Below are positions 22,122-34,854 of a stretch of 64,000 nt of DNA, piece after piece; the first letter of the stretch is position 1, and the number at the start of each line of letters is the position of its first letter. The position numbers and the translations under genes are program-made. The notes under the pieces are model-generated. The model saw only the letters and a list, made by a program, of their open reading frames with translations, ran no database searches and had not been told where the DNA came from. Source of the stretch: Clarkia xantiana subsp. parviflora. Its lineage: Eukaryota > Streptophyta > Magnoliopsida > Myrtales > Onagraceae. The stretch spans positions 23,852,763 to 23,916,762 of the forward strand of contig JAPTYO010000007.1 of NCBI GenBank assembly GCA_036873135.1, read 5' to 3'.

Positions 22122-25100
22122 ATGGAGTCGCTGTGGCTTAAATCCGGAATTCAGGGCGTGGCCTCGTCGGCGATCTCGCTTGTCGGTTCCTTCGACGGCC
22201 GCGTCGCAGGACTTTGCCAAGTCTACGCCGTCGGGAGGGACAAATCCAGGGTTGCAGCACCGCCGCAGAAGACCGCGCCGTCCCCTTCCTCTTCAAGGTT
22301 CTCTTTTAGGTAGGTCCCGCGGCTCGAGTTTTTCAGAAGCAAAGTCGGTGCTTGTTGAGTACATTCAGGACGCGCCTTTTCAATCTAATCCTAGAGAGTG
22401 CATGCATTATGTATTTCCAGCACCGATTTTGTGAACAGGATCGAAATCCTTTTTCCTTCTCAATTTTATGAGAAAAACTTCATGCAGTTAATTCGGAATT
22501 ATGTTGTTCAAGCACGAAATTGAGTATCTGGATGAAATTGAGGATCTGCGAAGACGTGAAATTGATCATAAATACTGATTATGCTTCAGGTACCCTTTGA
22601 AGTCTCTCTGGTTTGGAAGCAGTGGTGCTGGAGATCACGGACATGGTGGAATTACTCTGTCCGACTCCGTTTTGGACGGCGAGGAATCTGACGGTGCAGA
22701 GGCTGGAGTTAGCGATGATGACGAAATTTCCCTAGCAGTTGAGGGTCGACGAAATGGTAACTGGATTTTCAATATTCTTCATCAACGTACTGGAAAGCAG
22801 GAGCAGGAGATCAATTACAGTAATGGTGAATTACTTGAGGTGACTGAAAACAATCTGCCGATTGATCAACATAATGATTCTGGTGAAGATCCAGGAGGAG
22901 AAGACGGTGATTATGTTGTGGATGAGGAGGAGGATGAAGAAGAAGAGTGGTGTGATGCTTGCAGAGTTGATTTTGATGGAGAGGACGAGGTTGAAATCAA
23001 CAAAGATACATTTTCAAAGTTTTTGCAGAGGGTTTCTTTGGATCAAGCTAAGGTCTATGATAAAATGGCCTACTTGGGGAACCTAGCATATGCCGTTTCT
23101 GACATCAAGGTACTCTTAATTATGCTCGATTTGCTCGAACCTGAGTAGCATGACATTTGAATTGCTTGGTCGAAGTGAAATTGAAGATGATATGCGCTTT
23201 CTCTGGCAACTTGCAAAGCTCATAGTAATAGTATTGTTGCTTCTCCTGAAAAAAATAATAATAATTAATAGCTTCCAATTCTAGAATGACAGAATAGTCT
23301 TTTGCGATGTTCTGTTACCGGCATTGATCTTATCTTATATTAATCAGCCTGAAAACCTCTTCAAAACCCATGGCCTGAGAATGGTGACTTCATCAGCAGA
23401 AAAGAAGAAATTGGCAAGCAAAGCTGCCGATGAAGAACTGGTGTCATTGGAGGTTAAATCAGATGAGCTAACAAAAGATGTCGTTAAAGATGAAGAGAAG
23501 AAGGGTGGTGGTTACCAGATTAGCCCATTTGTAGCATATCAGGTTGCTGCTTCAGCAGCTTCCTATGTTCATTCTCACATGAAGGGTATACTTCCATCAA
23601 AATCATCCGAGGAAGAACAAAGCCAAGATCAGTTGCTCGAGGAAAGAGTTGATCTTATAAACTCAGATATGGCTTCCTTTATGGCAGCTACTGACTCTGT
23701 CACTTCAGTGGTGGCTGCAGAGGAAGAAATAAAGCAGGCTCTTGCAGATGATCTGAACTCGACTTATTCATCTCCGTGTGATTGGTTCATATGTGATGAC
23801 GATGAGAGCAGTACACGATTCTTCGTCATTCAGGTAGAGCAGTCTTTGCAGCCAAGAGAAAAAAAATGATTCCTTTCAAGTAAAGTGATGAAGAGTTCTC
23901 AGTGTTACTTCTTTGTTTGTGTAGGGATCGGAGTCGTTGTCTTCATGGCAAGCAAATCTTCTTTTTGAGCCTATTCAGTTTGAGGTACACCAAAATGTTT
24001 TTGTTCATGGTAGATGAGAATCAGAACTTCACGATTAATTGACGAGAAATAATGATATTAATCCATCTAACAATTTTTTTTTTTCTCTTCTTAATTAGGG
24101 ATTTGATATTCTTGTACATAGAGGTATATACGAGGCAGCGAAAGGTATATACGAGCAGATGTTGCCTGAAGTCAGAACCCATTTTAAAAACCATGGAAAA
24201 TATGCGACTTTCCGTTTCACTGGCCATTCTCTCGGAGGAAGCTTGTCACTGCTTGTTAACCTTATGCTCTTGATTCGAGGCGAAGTCCCAGCAGCTACAT
24301 TACTTCCAGTTATCACTTTTGGAGCACCCGCTGTTATGTGTGGAGGTGATCGTCTTCTTGATAAGCTCGGATTACCAAGAAGCCATGTGCAGTCTGTAAC
24401 AATGCACAGAGACATTGTGCCCCGAGCCTTCTCTTGTAGTTATCCGAGCCATGTTGCAGAGCTCCTCAAGGCCATCAATGGCAACTTCAGGAATCACCCT
24501 TGTCTTAATAACGAGGTTAGCTAAAAACTCAATCTTTATTGATGAAACATTAAAAATTGAACTTGTTCAACAGTTAGCTAAATTGGTTTGGCAAATTGTG
24601 CCTTAATTTAGTAAATTTAGCTTTCAACTGTTATTAGGTCGGCTTCATTTTAGTCATTTCGCTAATGGTTCTATCATGTCGTGTTAGAAATTGACAGCTC
24701 TTATTTTAATACATTGTTGTGTTCAGAAACTGTTGTACACTCCAATGGGTGAGCTCCTGATTCTGCAGCCCGACGAGAAATTCTCGCCAAGCCACCATCT
24801 CCTTCCATCAGGAAGTGGCCTTTACCTTTTGACCCATTTGATGTCCGATTCAAAGAAGCAACTCCGAGCAGCACAGAAGCTGTTCCTCGACTCCCCACAT
24901 CCGCTCGAAATCCTGAGCGACCGATCTGCTTATGGTTCAGGTGGAACCATTCAAAGAGACCACGACATGAATTCATACTCAAGGTGCATCGAAGTTGTGA
25001 TAAGACATGAAGTGAACCGAATCAGGAAGGCTACTAGGGATGACAGGAGGAAACTGTGGTGGCCTCTTCTGGGTGTAAATGACGGAACTGTCCTCGAGAG

Positions 25101-25290
25101 ATCGGTGAATCGGAAGGTGAACTTGAATCAGCACAAGTTTAACTTCTCAGGCATTGTAGGAAATGGTCGAGAAACGGTGAAACGGTTCAGTCGGCTCGTG
25201 GCATCGCAAAGATTGCACCTTTTTATGGTACTTCTGTTGCCTGCAAGGTTGTTGATGCTTGGAGTGTACAGCACGGTATCCTTCTACTAA
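22122..25290 (+). CDS. PLIP2/PLIP3-like: PLIP-type plastid phospholipase (class-3 lipase)
   Basis: The model has six exons, 22122-22309, 22590-23109, 23348-23833, 23925-23984, 24099-24515 and 24727-25290, all with agreeing phases, giving 744 residues. Exon 5 holds the lipase elbow GHSLGGS with Ser462. The likely triad is completed by Asp523 ([10 protein letters not shown]) and His636 (RDHDMNSY). [20 protein letters not shown] precedes the catalytic domain, as in the PLASTID LIPASE family, and the N-terminus ([12 protein letters not shown]) leads into a serine-rich transit-peptide-like stretch. Known members release polyunsaturated acyl chains from chloroplast lipids, feeding seed oil or jasmonate synthesis. 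The frame is open upstream to 21852, but the MESLW start fits the family. Residues about 165-190 are very acidic. The PLIP2/3 assignment over PLIP1 is from memory of the motifs. Confidence 0.92.
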
Positions 25291-27673
25291 CTAGTAAGCT
25301 TCCAAGTTAGGTTACGGCTCCATTAAGGCTGCAATGTCATAGAAATTGGTTTATTAGGTGGCTTCTATTTTGTTTAGGTGACGAGAAAGAAAAAGTATGT
25401 CGAAAAACAAACAGCTGTTGGAATAGAATATATTATATTACATGGTTGGTCAATCAATGTATTTTCATATTGTTTGGCAAATAGCAATGAAGGTTTTGGG
25501 TTGAGGTTTAAGTTTTACTGTTTGGCAGGTCAGCAATTTCTTTGGTTAGTGTGTGAGATCTTTCTAATTAGAGAAGATATTTGTGGCTCACTGGACTGGA
25601 GGGTGATATGGATATTATTTGGTCAATAAAAGGAATATAATTGGAACGAAACGTTGCATTGATTCAAACCAAATTGATCCAACCCAAAGTCCAAGACTTC
25701 AAATTAAGTAGTTTTCTAAAACCCAAAGTTCGAAACCTGTTGAAAACCCCTAATGATCAATCCAAAAGGTTCTATCAATTCAAACCAAACAGGTCCAATC
25801 AAAGTTTAAATTAAGTAGCATATACTTAAAATCTAATGTTGGTCAGACCAATTTGTAAAACGAGTTATGTTTCTATAAGAAACCAAGTTTAAAACTCAAT
25901 GAAGATTTCTTCTTAAGATACCTTTTTAAGAAAGTTTATCTCTTAACGCTTCCACTCCGAAATTGTGGAAAAAATCTTTAATATATATACTAAACTAAGC
26001 TGTAATGTGGTATTTTTCACTTTACGGATGATTTTGTGATGACATACATAAATATTAGATTTTTAAATACCGAAAGTTTTATATTTAGGTGTTCTACTTA
26101 ACGAATTTACAAATCTATAGTATTTATGTAATCCGCTATGAGTACAAAATTGTTTTTTAATTGAAAAAATCAATAATGTGTGATATGATAACTGAATTGT
26201 TTTTAGAAAAGTACAGATCTAAGTAGTTGGTCAACCCAAAATCCTATTTGGTCAATCATTGATGTTGCTGTCATACTGCTATAGTATATATGAATCTTGC
26301 AGCCTTCACCCAAAAAGATCAAATCTTGCAGCCTAATTATTGATATTCAATGAATGCACTCAAGCTGGGGGCTAATTAAACGACAGGTTGACGTATGTGT
26401 AGTTCGTATACTATACGTATTGTCTAAACTAATTATTGGATAATAATAATTTTTTGAATTAGGGACAAGGCACGTGAGTCACATGTCAAAAGTGGCGTGC
26501 TATGTTGGGTTTGTACGATAAAACGCGAAACAAAATACGAAGTGGGTCCGATGATGTAATGAATGGTGGGTGATGCCTATCCGAATCCAACAAGGCAACG
26601 TTGTTTCTTTATAATAATAATAAGCTGTACCAAATCCATCCAACTGCGAAAAATAGTAAATTGGTAATGAATTATCGGACTTAACGAACCAACATCTTAA
26701 AAGTTGCTATTGGGTAAGGTTGATGGAGCAAACGTATTTACTAATTGTTCAGAAAATATATAGTCGGAAAAAAAATCTAGAGCATAAATAGAAGAAATCA
26801 AATATTACTTTTTTTTTTTCTCGGTAAAAATACATATTTTTAGCTCTGTAAAAATATTTATGCTTTAATATACTCTACCAAGTTACAACCTAACAACAAC
26901 TACACAAAATAAATCACATTAAAATAGACGATCGACTAATTCATTCCTTTTTTTAATTAAAAAAAACCATGGCACTATTATTAATACTTCCCCTGCAATT
27001 GGCAAGTAATTGGTGTCGGTTGTTTCTACAATTAACAGCGGGTGTAAACAAGCCGAGCTTTAACTTGAACTCAATATTTCTTACTTGAGCTCAAACTCGA
27101 ACGATCGAGCATCATTTTTGTAACTTGAGCTTGGATTGGAACGATACTCTCGATAAGTTCAAGCTCGGCTCGATTCGCTGCTCAAAATTATTTTGATAAA
27201 TGGTTTGCTTTAGTTCAAGCTTGACTCGCTATCTGAATAAACTCGACTCGATAGGTGAATATATTGCCTGTATAAAACTCAATAATGCTTGCGAGCCTAT
27301 CAAATCTACTTGTGTTTGAACAAAGACTTGAAAGGTCAAATCGACTCAAAATCCTGCAAGTCGTATTTGAATATTGACCAGGTCGATTTCGAATATATGC
27401 AAGTAACTAAAAATTAGAACCCTAAAAAAGATTCTTCAGCTTCATTATCTATCTGATCATCAAAGATGGCAGAAACGTCAGGTAGTACACATTGGGACTT
27501 AAACGCCCAATAGCACATGTAGGTTTATACAATACAAAATCAATCCTAAAACCCAAAATCACAAGAGAAGCACACTAATGAACAAAATCATCAACAAGCT
27601 GAAAGCAAAACAAAAATGGCGATCAAACTCTATGAGTAGAGGATTATTGAAGAAATAAGGGCAAGGGGAGACC
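25291..27673. other. Lipase 3' UTR and intergenic DNA
   Basis: The first 340 bp or so are probably 3' UTR. Beyond that the DNA is AT-rich with no gene. From 27035 to 27395 lies a degraded repeat that begins GGGTGTAAACAAGCCGAGC and contains many CTCGA words. This is the type of end seen on hAT MITEs, but no matching right end is visible. Confidence 0.45.
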
Positions 27674-29491
27674 TTATTTGTTTTTGAGTGGATTCATCCT
27701 CTCTCTGAGATAGTAAAGCTTGGCCCTCCTTACTTTCTTCTTGTCCAGAACCTTAACCTCCTTTATATTCGGCGAATATCTGCACCAACCGAATCAACAG
27801 TTAATCAGCAGCTGCGGAATATTTTTTTACAAGCAAAATTGTAAGTTAATAAGCATTGAGATGCCACATTGTAAAAGGTAGCATGTCTATTGTACAATAA
27901 CATTTTGGTTATCTGAGGCCGTATCCATACTAGGGCAATTATTAATGCTACTAATTTGAAGTGATTGCTTGTAAGAGTTGTAACCATTTGAGTCATTAAT
28001 ATAGTCACTAAGGGCACTAAAAAATGCTGCATCCCCTATATCAGCATAAAGTGTAAAACTAAAATCCATTAGGTAGCAACGTTAATCAGCGGATCAACAG
28101 ATTGGTCGGAATCAAACTTCATCAGAATCCATGGTCCATGAACACTTAAGACATTTGCTAAGTTATTTCACTTTTGTAGATGGAATCTTAGACAAAAATT
28201 CATTACTGTAAGCATAAATTTATGAAGGTGACTCAACTAGCAGATATGAACGATGCAGGCATGCTTCTTTCATATTTATTATATTCTCCTTGTAGATTAA
28301 ACAGAGAGTAAACATAGGAAACATGAAACTCGCTTACAGTGGAAAGAGAGATTCAACCCCAACTCCCGCAACTAGCCTCCTCAATCTGAATGTGGTATTT
28401 AAACCGGCATTTCGTCGAGCAATAACTATTCCCTTTATTGTAGAAATACGCCTCTTGTTTTCAGGTACTTCCTGCCCATCAAAGAGACAATCCACACGCT
28501 TTCAGCTCAAGGTTCAAGAAAAAACTTAAAGCCATTTAATAACAACTACTAATGGTATAGAGCTTGTGAAGTGAACTAATCTAGCAATAGGACAATATTC
28601 TTAAACTTTGAAGAATAAACATATACCATAAAATTAAACTACATACCACTTTGAGCTGTATTATATAACCAGGTTTTATGTCGGGTATCTCCCTCTGTGC
28701 CTTTACTTCCTCCACAGCCTCTTTATCTAGAATCTGAATAGAAAAGGGAGATGTTATGCCTTAGAAGCTGCAAAGAAAAATACATAATTCACAACTACCT
28801 GACTATAGACCGACTTTGGAATTACCTGCATAATGTGCTTAGATTGTTTGTCGAGCCTCTTAAATTTGATACGAGCTGGTGGATCAGCAGGTAATTCTTG
28901 TGAAGGTGTTTGGACTGAATCAGCAGATGTTGTCATGAACCTCTTTGCAAAAGCAGGCACCCCAGAGTCCAATACGCCATCGTTCAATGTTCTCCAAATT
29001 GCAGATAGAGAGCTGGTAATTTCCTGGTAAAGTTGCACAATCATGTGTAGTGTCACTCATCCCTTCCACATTTCAGTTTTCTCTACTCAAAAATGACGAA
29101 CTAAGTCTAGAGAATGTTGAGTTTCAAACGAAGTACCAAAAAAACCAAACTCAAGAAAGTGATTTCATTTACTGATCAACGAAGACTAAATAATTCTAAC
29201 AGCCTTAAACTAGAACGAAGATCTCTTCCCAAATGCTTTTCTTCATCAGCAACTCTCAAAAACCAAATTCTGTATCATTTACCGACAACCAAAGAAAAAT
29301 AACAAGCTGACAGTACCAAACAGCAACAACGAACTCGAAAACAGCAAAACGTGAACCTTGGAAGCTGAAGAGACGTTTGCCGTGGAAGAGAGGAAAGATC
29401 TTGAACCCAAAGGGATAGGCTCCGGTGAGTTAAAACACTTGGATCCTCCAATGCTCCGAAAGATCCGAACGCTTCCACGAAGTGATTGCAT
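27674..29491 (-). CDS. Ribosomal protein bL19, mitochondrial type
   Basis: The model has five exons on the minus strand, 29357-29491, 28826-29023, 28647-28733, 28338-28471 and 27674-27779, with matching phases, giving 219 residues. The last three exons give the bL19 core: [54 protein letters not shown] and [20 protein letters not shown]. bL19 sits at the subunit interface of bacterial-type ribosomes. The first 45 residues are rich in R and S and poor in acids ([16 protein letters not shown]), typical of a mitochondrial presequence. A chloroplast form cannot be fully excluded. The chosen ATG is the second in frame; one 12 codons upstream (29527) would give a less basic start. Confidence 0.9.
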
Positions 29492-29963
29492 CGTCCCGAT
29501 CAAGAAGACGCTCCCAATCAAATTCAAACCTAGTAGAGCGACCGACTATCCAGCGTAGAAATCAGTATTCAGCAAAAACCCTAACAAGGATGGGAATTGA
29601 CGTTTTCATTTGTTTTTCTAAAATCAGTAAAGGTTTAACATAATGAGCCAAAAATCATAATGGGCCATGACCAGAACATAATGGGCCAAAAATGAGCCTC
29701 TCTTATATTCAGATAGACTCATTATCATAAGGAACCATTTGTTAGGTTTTAATCGTGTTCCGATTAAGCTGAAACTTAATTGTATAATATTCGGAAAGTT
29801 TTTTAAATTTTAATTACAACAATTTTTACCGCTAAATTTTAATTGCAACATTTAAAAAATTAATCTATTATTTTTGCAATTTTTAAACTATTTTTTTTTT
29901 ATATTTAACGAAAATAAACGGAACAGTGGAAATTGAAAAAGCTTCATGAAACTGGACAACTTA
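29492..29963. other. Upstream region of the bL19 gene
   Basis: Contains the leader and presumably the promoter of the bL19 gene. ATAATGGGCC occurs twice on the plus strand (about 29657-29666 and 29678-29687; minus-strand GGCCCAT). Telo-box-neighbouring site II-like GGCCCA elements are common upstream of plant ribosomal protein and mitochondrial genes. No other gene. Confidence 0.45.
29655..29690 (-). promoter_or_regulatory. Paired site II-like GGCCCA motifs
   Basis: Two GGCCCATTAT motifs on the minus strand lie about 170-200 bp upstream of the bL19 ATG. TGGGCC/GGCCCA site II elements bound by TCP factors are frequent in promoters of plant ribosomal and respiratory genes. Position and pairing fit, but binding is inferred. 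Confidence 0.45.
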
Positions 29964-30380
29964 GAGCATCCACAATGGTTTTACATAAATTGTATTCTTT
30001 AGAGTTGTCACGTAGACATTTATGTACACTTTAAGTAATACGTAAATTTAAGTTACACGTAAAAAATATTTTCTCTGCAATCGTATTACTTAAACATATT
30101 CCTTAAATATATTTTATTATTAAATTTTCCAACAACCACCAATAAGATATTAGCATTGATTATAAAATGAATTAATTTATAATAAAAAATTGGTTACGTA
30201 ATACATAGTGCATTACTTATATTTAATGAATGCTTTATGTAAAAACATAAATTTACGTGTGGATCCCATATTTAAGGAATGCTATGTAAAACCACTGTAG
30301 ATAGTTTTTGTTGTTTTACTTAAATAAACATGTATGACCCACGTTTACGTAATCTTTACGTAATACCGCTATGGATGCTC
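29964..30380 (+). mobile_element. Tourist-like MITE, copy 2
   Basis: This 417-bp copy begins GAGCATCCACAATGG and ends CTATGGATGCTC, with TTA directly repeated on both sides. It is the same family as 1803-2219 in the same orientation. The TTA duplication supports the PIF/Harbinger-derived Tourist class. No coding frame. Confidence 0.9.
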
Positions 30381-31009
30381 TTAAGCTTTATGATTTTTTT
30401 ATGGCAAAAATGATTTTATGAAGTTTTATCAGACAAAGTGGCTAATTACCTAATATTTTTTTTTATAATAATTATTTGCCTTGTTGCCATCAAATAGAAT
30501 AATAACAATATAAATATTTTAACATAAAAAATAAAAAAATCTAATGCAATTTTTGGCCCCCCAACGTGATCAGATCGATGGCAAAAGAAAAACGTGATCA
30601 GTTCAAATGCTGAATCATGAGCCCAAGTTAGCCAAGACAAAATCAACCATTTTTTTGAAGTTTAATATGGTAAGCACTTGCCATCACGTAACCAATGGGC
30701 CATGAGCACATGACTACTCAGTCAGTCAGATAAATTGTTTAATGAAATATTTTTATTTAGCATTTTAATGTCATGCGTAGTTAGTTGGGTTCACGAAAGA
30801 ATGGACTTAATTTCAAAAATATATTCAATTTAATGAGACCCAAACAAGCTCCGAACCGCTGACATTCAACAAACATGACAGTAGGAAAAAAAACAGTAAT
30901 TTTGATGCAAACATAAAAGTGAACAAACCCGACACATTATTGACGAGTGCACTCGTCTCTATACACGAATATATCGACAAAATTTTCACAAAACAATCTC
31001 TATTTATTT
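30381..31009. other. Intergenic, AT-rich
   Basis: No gene. It lies downstream of the minus-strand TPR gene and would contain its 3' UTR. Confidence 0.4.
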
Positions 31010-33627
31010 TTAGCAGCTGCTTATTGCTGCGTATTTGACTGGTATCTTTTGGCCAAGGTATTCGACTGGTATCGAATTATTCTTATGTCCAGCTTTCGAC
31101 AACAAGCTCCGAACCGTGGCAAGATCTCTACAAAACACACCTTGATGAACTGGACAATTATTCTCGGTGTTCTTCATAGTCGGTATTGCCACCGGAGTCG
31201 GGATTTGATTTATCGGACTCTTCTTTCTCGACTCCTCCTCCTTAATAACAGACATCAAGCTCAAATACCCCTTCTGAATCAACCTATAAAGAAGCATAGA
31301 CGACATCCGAACCCGATCCTTTATCGAGTCGAGATCACAGTAATCGGTAAACTCGCACTTGTCCAAGAAATTCAACGCCTTGTCGGGTTTGTGCTTGAGG
31401 GACAGAATCCTATGCGCCCTCTCCAGCTCGGATCTCGTGCACCCTCGCCTCAACCCGATCAACCCGTAGTAGTCCACATTGCGTCCAGTTTCACCCGAAG
31501 CAACTCGTCGCTTCATTTCTTCAATCCGGTTAGACAAATCGGAGAGTTTCTTCGGTATTTCCTTGTAGTGCAAGTTATGTTGCCTCCATGCCGGCCCAGG
31601 AAGCTTCCGATCACGTAACATGGTGTTGTAAAGAAGCCTCAAGTGCTCGAGATCGTGTAGAGAGTCCGGTAAGCACCGAATCGACTCGAGAAGCTCGGCT
31701 CGGGTTTCGAGTGCTTGGGTTGATGTAGGGTTTAGTGCGAGGGTCCGGTTGCAGTCTGAGATGGAGTCAGCGATCCGACCGGCGGTTTGATACGCGATGG
31801 CCCGGTTCATGTAGCATTGGGCCAGGAATCCCTGTGGGGCGCTGTTTCGGCTGTCGATGATTTTGCTGAAGTGGCGGATGGACTCGGAGTATAAGCCCGC
31901 ATTTAGGGCGGCGAGAGCAGCTGCGCGGCGTCGGAGGAGGAATTTTATGTGGGTTAAGAGATGGTTTATAGACTCGGGTTCGAATTGTGAGGGTTGGAGA
32001 GGTGATGTCGGTGAGTTCGGAGATGTTATGGTGTCGCCGGAGATTGAGTTGTACGACGACAAGGAGAAGCTGTCCTCCGACCAGCATATGCTTTCACGGC
32101 GAGATGCCGCGGTGTTGAGTCGCTTCCATGTTTGGAGAAGAGCGATTGCGTCCTCCATCAAGCCTAGGTGGCAGCAGGCTTGGCCAAGCACCAAGAACCT
32201 ACATTTTCATTAATTTTTTTGTCAAATATATTTCCTTAAAAATCAATCCCCAATTTGAATACATTTCAAGAAGATTATGTTAATTTCCACATTAATCTAA
32301 GTCTAACCTAACAAGTTAACATAAAATAATTATTTATACAAACCTACAACTAAATTTAGAGCATAGTATAAGAAATAATATAATTTCTTATACTATGCTC
32401 TAAATTTAGTAAATCAAATGATTGTGGTATTTTTGTGGATATTTTAACCACTGTAATGGCTCTTTAACTAAAGCACGGTTTTTTAAATTATTACAAATTG
32501 TGACCAATTTCAAAAACTTCACTTTACGATCAGACACTACTCGAAATTTTTATAATACGAGGAGTCCAATTAGGGGGAACCGGACTTGATACGGTGTACA
32601 AATTTACGTTGGGCCAGGTTAAACCCAACCGACCAATAACTGATCATGGTTCAAGATCACTCCAGTATGGGGATCGGATCCTATAGGGGTTAGATCGGGT
32701 CACTTTTGAAAGTATAGGGTCATGTTGAAACTTCTAAATCTGGATAATGACCGCTTCCCAACTTCCAACCAAATTTCAATTACCGAAAAAATTGAAAGGA
32801 AACATGAGCATATGGACTGGACAAGAGAAATTAGGATGAATTGATTGTTACCTCCACTTTCCTTCTTCTTCTCCTCCAGAGCTTCTCCAAAGCCCAGCCA
32901 TGACTGTCTTCTTCAATTCCGAGATGGAGAAGCACCTGAAGCTCGAATCCTCAATCGAGGACTCCAGGAGACTTGATTGCTCTCTGGAGGAAAGATGCTG
33001 GGACGAACTATCCGACGATGAGGAATCAGACTCGTCGCTCGCCATTCTGACGCTCGGAATGTAGTCCTGAAGCATATTGGCGACTTCCTTGAATCGCCGG
33101 AGATGCAGCAGACATCTTGCTTTGAGCTCCAGAACCTGCTCGCATCGCGGAGATAATGCTAGGGCTGCATCGAGGAGATCGACCGCCGCCATGATCTCGC
33201 TCTCCTCTTGCATCGCGATAAGAACTCTAGCGTCTTTCAGATACTTCTCTACCATCTGAGACGAAATCGGAAAATCAGTGTCAGTAATTGAAGATAAATT
33301 TCAGTTTTCTGCGTCATGAACTAAATAGCGTGCAACTGAGGTTGCGACACAGAGCGATCTGATATGAACAGCAAGCTAATCGATCAGGACCGAGATGAAA
33401 TCCTTCCGAAAGCACCAATAACAGATTCAATGCTGACATTTGAAAACAACGACTTAAGAACGCAGAATCAAGGACTTGATCGATGCTTCTCTAATCGTAA
33501 CGAATCGAATCTGAAATATGAATTGAAGCGATGGAGTGAAGAAGGAGAATGATTACGTAACCTTGCGGTTGCTGAGCCACCAGTGCTTCTTCTCAGAGCC
33601 AGAGAGAGAAGGAAGAGCAGCAGCCAT
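31010..33627 (-). CDS. TPR protein with degenerate J-like domain
   Basis: The model has three exons, 33562-33627, 32852-33255 and 31010-32198, with agreeing phases, giving 552 residues. Exon 1 encodes MAAALPSLSGSEKKHWWLSNRK; exon 2 continues MVEKYLKDARVLIAMQEESE. TPR-like helices lie at roughly residues 35-90 (ALALSPRCEQVLELKARCLL) and 240-340 (AQCYMNRAIAYQTAGRIADS, NRTLALNPTSTQALETRAEL). A serine-rich linker separates them. Near residue 420 a J-domain-like stretch follows (VDYYGLIGLRRGCTRSELER, then SLKHKPDKAL). The HPD tripeptide that stimulates Hsp70 ATPase is absent because a K separates H from PD. From family knowledge, TPR-J proteins are co-chaperones; this one may bind partners without stimulating Hsp70. 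No signal peptide is seen. Confidence 0.85.
32349..32410. repeat. Perfect 28-bp inverted repeat in an intron
   Basis: Two 28-bp arms that are exact inverse copies, starting ACTAAATTTAGAGCATAG, surround a 6-nt loop AATATA. The palindrome lies in intron 2 (32199-32851) of the TPR/J-like gene and would form a long stem in the pre-mRNA. Confidence 0.95.
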
Positions 33628-34820
33628 TGGAGATTGACCGTTGCTACCTCCACTCACATTCTGCATATATTCTCCATGGAATTGAAGGTACCATTAGTTT
33701 ATGGCTACTATATGCATTAATATATTGAATTACAGAGCAGAGCAGAGCAGAACAGGACAGACAATAGAGATGGAAATGATTTAAAATCTAAGAGCAGATC
33801 TCGGGGCATTATAAAGAAAGAAAGAACCAAGGTTTCGTTGTGGATAGATAGATAGATAGAGAGAGAGAACGAAAATAAATGACATGGTTGACCTTCACGC
33901 AAAGCTTTGAACAGCCAATTCACATCTGGCACTACCAGAAGGAGCGCGCCATAGATTCTCTTTTCCTGCAAACGCCCTTATATTATTGGTCCACATTACT
34001 CCACCAAATGCAACTGATGTGCTAACCAATTACAACCATCATCATCATTCATCATGGAAAATATAATATTACAACAACCTTATAAATTTTTAGGGTAATA
34101 ATAATTATTATCGAATTGCTAGCTGATGTTTGGACATTCATCCAACTTGTTAGTTAATTTTTTTTTTTTAATTAAGTTTTATATGTGTACAAAAGTTCTT
34201 TCGATTTTGTGTCTTTTTGGACGATATCACGTGTTGGACACGCAATCAATAAAATAGTTATAATTTGTTCGACTGACCGAATATCATATAGCAACTTGTT
34301 CGATTCTCTGAATATCAACTAGCAATTTGTTAGACTCTCAAACATAAGTTACCAATTTGTTGTGTTTTTATTCATCACGTGTTGTATATGTGACCCATCC
34401 CGTCCAAATTAGATGAAAATTCAAATGGAGGTAGCATTTTGTACACATGTGAAATTTGAGCTGGTAAACATTTTTTTTTATTAAAAATAACTCTAACTGA
34501 GAATTTGTTCGACTACTCAAACATCATCTAGAATGTTGATAATTAACCTTAAATTTTATGGGTAGTATGTTACTGATACGAACCGTGAATAAATATAGAT
34601 TAAGGGATATAAATCATATTGTAGTAGCACATAAATAGAATGAATAATGATAGAAAAGCAATAGAGAAACCCAAATCGGTACATTTCATTCTTACTTCTC
34701 TCAATTCTACAAATACCAATATATAAAACATAATAACACATATTATTATAAGATAGCCTCTAACTATCCAATAATCCAACTAGCCATAACCCCTAACTAT
34801 TATACTTATTCATAATAACT

Positions 34821-34854
<34 letters not shown>

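Noticed and set aside
30947..31618. 223-codon plus-strand open frame
   Set aside because: It is antisense to the last exon of the TPR gene, whose protein is convincing; the plus frame has no family resemblance.
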